From the NCBI GenBank assembly GCA_963707015.1, contig CAVPOO010000015.1:434001-498000 (forward strand): a stretch of 64,000 bases of DNA. The letters are read 5' to 3'. Both the position numbers and the translations under genes were made by a program. The DNA is from CAVPOO01 sp963707015 (GTDB lineage Bacteria > Pseudomonadota > Gammaproteobacteria > Thiohalobacterales > Thiohalobacteraceae). Positions 61,026 through 64,000 of this stretch are shown piece after piece (the stretch's first letter is position 1; every line of letters begins with the position of its first letter). The notes under the pieces were generated by a model. That model was not told where the DNA came from. It saw only the letters and a program-made list of their open reading frames with translations, and did no database searches.

Positions 61026-61895
61026 ATGACGCATGCAAACGGAGGTTATTACATTCCCCACGGCAGTCACTGGCCCATGGTCGGTTCCGTGGGGCTGATC
61101 ACTATGCTGGGTGGTTTCGCGGCGGCGCTGAACGGATCGGAGTCCGCATGGACGGTTATGGCCGTCGGCTTGGCCATCATCCTGTTCATGATGTTGGGCT
61201 GGTTTGGCACGGTCATCCGGGAGAGTGAGGCCGGGACCTACAATATGCAGGTTGACCGCTCCTTCCGGTGGGGCATGAGCTGGTTCATTTTCTCCGAGGT
61301 GATGTTTTTCGCGGCGTTTTTCGGGGCGCTGTTTTATGCCCGTATCTTCTCGATTCCGTGGCTCGGTGGTGAGGCGCTCTCGAACGCAGCAACCCATGCC
61401 TTGTTGTGGCCCGGCTTTGAAGCGACCTGGCCGACCAACGGTCCGGCAGACGCGGGGGGTGCCTTTGGGATTCTGGATCCCTGGCATATCCCGGCACTGA
61501 ACACCCTGTTGCTGCTGTCCAGCGGTGTGACGGTAACCTTTGCCCACTGGGCGCTCAAGCAGAACAAGCGGGGACCGCTGGTGCTGTGGATGCTCGCCAC
61601 GATCGCCCTGGGTGCAACCTTCCTGGGATTCCAGGCATACGAATATGGTGAGGCCTATACGCACTACAATCTGACGCTGGAATCGGGCATTTATGGCTCC
61701 ACCTTTTTCATGCTGACCGGCTTTCACGGGCTGCACGTGACGATGGGTACCATCATGCTCACGGTAATCATGTTGCGCTGCGCCAGGGGCCATTTTACGC
61801 CGGACCGGCATTTCGCCTTCGAGGGAGTGGCCTGGTACTGGCACTTCGTTGACGTGGTCTGGCTGGGACTCTTTATCTTCGTTTACATTCTGTAA
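61026..61895 (+). CDS. coxC: cytochrome c oxidase subunit III
   Basis: 289 residues with seven transmembrane helices. Landmarks: YYIPHGSHWPMVGSVGL at the N-terminus, RWGMSWFIFSEVMFFAAFFG near 82, GSTFFMLTGFHGLHVTMGT near 224, and C-terminal AWYWHFVDVVWLGLFIFVYI. The ATG is 5 bases after a dead-end ATG (ATGGTATGA) and has AGAGGAAT ahead. A strong terminator follows. Confidence 0.96.
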   Translation: MTHANGGYYIPHGSHWPMVGSVGLITMLGGFAAALNGSESAWTVMAVGLAIILFMMLGWFGTVIRESEAGTYNMQVDRSFRWGMSWFIFSEVMFFAAFFGALFYARIFSIPWLGGEALSNAATHALLWPGFEATWPTNGPADAGGAFGILDPWHIPALNTLLLLSSGVTVTFAHWALKQNKRGPLVLWMLATIALGATFLGFQAYEYGEAYTHYNLTLESGIYGSTFFMLTGFHGLHVTMGTIMLTVIMLRCARGHFTPDRHFAFEGVAWYWHFVDVVWLGLFIFVYIL

Positions 61896-61916
61896 CGAAA
61901 AACCCGGGAAAAGAAC

Positions 61917-61946
61917 AAGGCGCTGCCCATGGCAGCGCCTTTTTTT
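61917..61946 (+). terminator. rho-independent terminator after coxC
   Basis: AAGGCGCTGCC and GGCAGCGCCTT form a perfect 11-bp stem with a CAT loop, then a run of T. It ends the coxBA-ctaG-coxC transcript. Confidence 0.93.
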
Positions 61947-62111
61947 GTCAATGTGAGCGGCCTTCAATGACCGGTGTTGCGGTCATCAACACCACAAGGG
62001 GAGCGTCCAGAGCAGGCTGATGCCGGCATCCCGGTGGGCCCGGCTGGGGAAACCTGTTGCCTGCTGCTGGAGCCGCGAGGGAGCGTTGAACGAGCCCGTA
62101 CGCTTTCAACG

Positions 62112-62252
62112 TGATAATGACGGATGCCGACAAATCAGGCTGAGCACCAGTATTTCTATATGGCCACGGAATCCACGGAAGGACACGGAAAAAAATCTAA
62201 TGCGTGTTCGTACTTTCCGTGTTTTTCGTGGCCATAACATTCGTCATTATCA
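62112..62252. repeat. nested inverted-repeat (MITE-like) element
   Basis: Outer arms TGATAATGACGGATG (62112-62126) and CATTCGTCATTATCA (62238-62252) are complementary at 14 of 15 positions. Inside, an arm beginning ATGGCCACGGAATCCACGG (from 62160) pairs imperfectly with one ending TTTTTCGTGGCCAT (to 62235). The left inner arm holds three copies of a CACGGAA unit. The element is about 141 bases long, non-coding, and fills most of the interval between the coxC terminator and the DUF2909 gene. Similar CACGGA-rich repeats are dispersed in many proteobacterial genomes. Confidence 0.65.
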
Positions 62253-62273
62253 GATTGGAGAAGCGACAGGCTC

Positions 62274-62522
62274 CTAGTTGGCGGAAACTTGCCCGGACCG
62301 CGCGGCCGAGGGCTGCGGGTAGATGCCATGGGGCTTTACCAGTCCCATGGCGTAGCCCAGCATCAGCAGCGCAAACAGCGAGACCGAGAGGGCGATCCGT
62401 ACCGTGAGGGCCTTGACGGTGCGGGTCGACTGGCCATGGTCCTTGACCAGAAACACGAGGCCACTGGCAAGACTGCCTACGATAGCCAGCAGGACCAGGA
62501 CGATGAGTACCTTAATGATCAT
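62274..62522 (-). CDS. twin transmembrane protein, DUF2909 family
   Basis: 82 residues with two transmembrane helices: IIKVLIVLVLLAIVGSLASG near the N-terminus and VRIALSVSLFALLMLGYAMG further on, joined by a basic KDHGQSTRTVKALT loop. It matches the twin-TM family found in cox gene clusters between subunit III and SURF1. On the opposite strand to its neighbours. Function unknown. ATG 62522 was chosen because the part upstream (to 62585) has no helical or conserved features. Confidence 0.82.
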   Translation of the reverse strand: MIIKVLIVLVLLAIVGSLASGLVFLVKDHGQSTRTVKALTVRIALSVSLFALLMLGYAMGLVKPHGIYPQPSAARSGQVSAN

Positions 62523-62629
62523 GGGTAATATAGCCGGACGGGTGGACGCAGCCAGTATAGCCGAGCCACCGCCTGTCCGCGACACCTGCGTCGTCAGCGC
62601 TGGCGGTATGGGCTAAACTCCGTGGCCCT

Positions 62630-63382
62630 ATGCGGATTCCCAGCCTGAAATTCTCGCCACCCTTCTGGCCCACGGTCGGGATGCTGTGCATGTTCGTCCT
62701 TCTGGCCGGGCTCGGCCTGTGGCAACTGGACCGGGCCGAGCAGAAACGCCAGTTGCTGGACCGCTATGAGGTCAAGGCAGGTACGGAGCGGATCCGCCTG
62801 GGAGGGCGGATGGAGGTAGACAGTGCATTGCGCTATCAGCCCGCGGAGGTTCAAGGTGTCATGGATACCACCCATCAATTCCTTCTGGACAACAAGGTGG
62901 ATCAGGGGCGTGTTGGCTACCATGTGCTGACACCCGTGAGAATTGCCCACAGCCGCTCGGCGGTGTTGGTCAATCGTGGCTGGGTGCCTCTGGGTGCCAC
63001 ACGCCAGCAGCTGCCGGAGCTTCCCGCACCGGCGGGCAGCGTGGCGTTGACGGGGATCCTGGACATTCCACCCGACAAGGTGTTCGTCCTGGGTGAGGGC
63101 GAGGACCGTGACCCCGGTTGGCCCAAAGTGCTGCAGCGAATCCGCCTGGATCTGCAGCAGACTCAGCTCGGTTACCCTTTGCTGCCGGTTGTTCTGCTGC
63201 TGGACCCTGAGCAGCCGTATGGCTTTGCCCGGGACTGGCGACCGGTTGTCTTTGGACCGGAGCGGCACGTGGGTTATGCCTTTCAGTGGTTTTCCCTCGC
63301 TACCGCCCTGGTGATCATCTACCTGGTTCTGAATACCCGGCGTGTGGCCGGCGGGAATCCACCTGCGGGGCCACCACAGTGA
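62630..63382 (+). CDS. SURF1 family cytochrome oxidase biogenesis protein
   Basis: 250 residues. Two transmembrane helices at the ends (about 12-34 and 217-237) flank a periplasmic domain. SURF1 motifs: LAGLGLWQLDRAEQKRQLL, VLVNRGWVPLGATRQ near 105, and RHVGYAFQWFSLATAL near 215. It helps insert heme a into subunit I. Its TGA overlaps the next gene's GTG, so the two are coupled. Confidence 0.93.
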   Translation: MRIPSLKFSPPFWPTVGMLCMFVLLAGLGLWQLDRAEQKRQLLDRYEVKAGTERIRLGGRMEVDSALRYQPAEVQGVMDTTHQFLLDNKVDQGRVGYHVLTPVRIAHSRSAVLVNRGWVPLGATRQQLPELPAPAGSVALTGILDIPPDKVFVLGEGEDRDPGWPKVLQRIRLDLQQTQLGYPLLPVVLLLDPEQPYGFARDWRPVVFGPERHVGYAFQWFSLATALVIIYLVLNTRRVAGGNPPAGPPQ

Positions 63383-63999
63383 CAGATCGCAAATCTGGCA
63401 TCGCGGGCGGGCGCTGGGCGCTGCTTCTGATTTTCATGCTGTTTCTGCTGCCGGTTGTTGCGGCCTGGATTATGAATTTCGGCTCCGGGGGCTGGAAGCC
63501 CGAGCAGACGACCAATTATGGCCAGCTCGTCACGCCGGCACGGCCCTTGCCGGCCGCCGCGCTGGCGGGGCCTGGGGGAGATCATCTGCCGGGAGATTTT
63601 CTCAAGCAGAAATGGACGCTGGTTTACCTCCACTCGGGCAGCTGCACGGACCCCTGCCAGCAGAATCTCTACAAGATGCGCCAGGTGCGCCTGGCCCAGG
63701 GCAAGAATCTCGACCGTGTGCAACGCCTGCTGGTCGTGGCTGAGCGCCGCGCCGATGCGCTTGACAAGGAACTCCAGGCGGCCTGGCCGGGCCTGGTCAT
63801 CGCCCAGCCTGTGGGTGAAGGCGCGGCTCAGTTTCTGGAGCAGTTCCGGTTGCGCACGGATGAGCCACCCGCAGCCAGGGAACGTATCTATCTTGTCGAT
63901 CCGTATGGAAATCTTATGATGAGCTACGAGGCGAATGCCGAGCCGGGCGGGATGCTCAAGGACCTGGAACACCTGCTCAAGTGGTCTTCCGGGGACTGA
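63379..63999 (+). CDS. membrane-anchored Sco/thioredoxin-like protein of the cox cluster
   Basis: 206 residues from a GTG overlapping the SURF1 stop. One N-terminal transmembrane helix (about 12-35), then a thioredoxin-like domain: KQKWTLVYLHSGSCTDPCQQNL with a CxxxC pair near 92-96, as in Sco-type copper chaperones, and ERIYLVDPYGNLMMSYE near 175. A His ligand expected of a true Sco is not evident. The stop is one base before the window end, and ctaA (heme A synthase) would be expected next. Confidence 0.85.
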   Translation: MTDRKSGIAGGRWALLLIFMLFLLPVVAAWIMNFGSGGWKPEQTTNYGQLVTPARPLPAAALAGPGGDHLPGDFLKQKWTLVYLHSGSCTDPCQQNLYKMRQVRLAQGKNLDRVQRLLVVAERRADALDKELQAAWPGLVIAQPVGEGAAQFLEQFRLRTDEPPAARERIYLVDPYGNLMMSYEANAEPGGMLKDLEHLLKWSSGD

Positions 64000-64000
64000 A

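Noticed and set aside
62160..62190. CACGGAA repeats as a possible CRISPR start
   Set aside because: Units are 9-10 bases apart with no spacers, and no cas gene is present; better explained by the inverted-repeat element.

Overview
The window is a stretch of a bacterial chromosome, almost certainly from a gammaproteobacterium of moderately high GC content. Gene order gives the best evidence. The run rpmE / thermonuclease / malic enzyme / ponA / pilMNOPQ / aroK / aroB / (AAA-SPOR protein) / gltB / gltD / hemE is the order known from Pseudomonas-like gammaproteobacteria, as are priA / argS / SPOR protein and glnK-amt divergent from ubiK-yifB. DUF3135, TorF-type porin, DUF4124, twin-transmembrane DUF2909 and a caa3-like cox cluster fit a respiratory, possibly sulfur-oxidiser-like (Chromatiales / Ectothiorhodospiraceae-type) member. 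The genus cannot be named from the sequence alone.

Layout. 0-1 kb: 3' end of hemW, a CPXCG zinc-ribbon protein and a Rof (Rho-inhibitor) homologue in overlapping order. 1-2.1 kb: gene graveyard, with a recognisable DUF72 (YecE-family) pseudogene, another decayed reading frame, and a pair of DnaA boxes beside AT-rich DNA. 2.1-9.2 kb: DUF3135, rpmE, secreted nuclease, malic enzyme, then leftward ponA with a nucleotidyltransferase-like gene. 9.3-19.4 kb: type IV pilus assembly operon pilMNOPQ, shikimate genes aroK and aroB, dNTP triphosphohydrolase, a WGR protein and a DamX-like AAA-TM-SPOR protein. 19.4-26.8 kb: glutamate synthase gltBD and hemE from a good sigma-70 promoter. 27-31.3 kb: GGDEF-EAL protein, fructosamine kinase, HNH endonuclease. 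31.4-34.4 kb: three-gene NAD(P) transhydrogenase. 34.4-35.45 kb: a 1-kb gene-free stretch with an inverted DnaA-box pair. 35.4-40.2 kb: priA, argS, SPOR protein. 40.3-45.5 kb: speA/speE, DUF4124, a FetAB-like ABC exporter, CDGSH protein. 45.6-51.3 kb: nitrogen-regulated torF-like / glnK / amt operon with a sigma-54 promoter and NtrC-like sites, divergent from ubiK-yifB-ubiA. 51.3-56.7 kb: comF and a complete biotin operon bioBFHCD. 56.9-64 kb: DUF2244, coxB, coxA, a 41-aa membrane protein, ctaG, coxC, a small inverted-repeat element, DUF2909, SURF1 and a membrane-anchored Sco-like protein.

Most of the window is core metabolism: cell wall and pilus assembly, nitrogen assimilation (GltBD with GlnK-Amt), redox balance (PntAB, malic enzyme), polyamine, ubiquinone and biotin synthesis, and the terminal oxidase. 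I found no prophage, CRISPR array, tRNA or rRNA, and no intact insertion sequence. The unusual items are regulatory or structural: an 11-bp GAGA-capped hairpin with a T-tract that buries the aroK start codons; an rpmE terminator that lies inside the nuclease gene start; two DnaA-box/AT-rich loci at the two halves of what in other gammaproteobacteria is the shared priA-rpmE region; a nested inverted-repeat (MITE-like) element in the cox cluster; and stable hairpins without T-tracts between coxA and its neighbour and between torF and glnK. No wholly new multi-gene system is evident.
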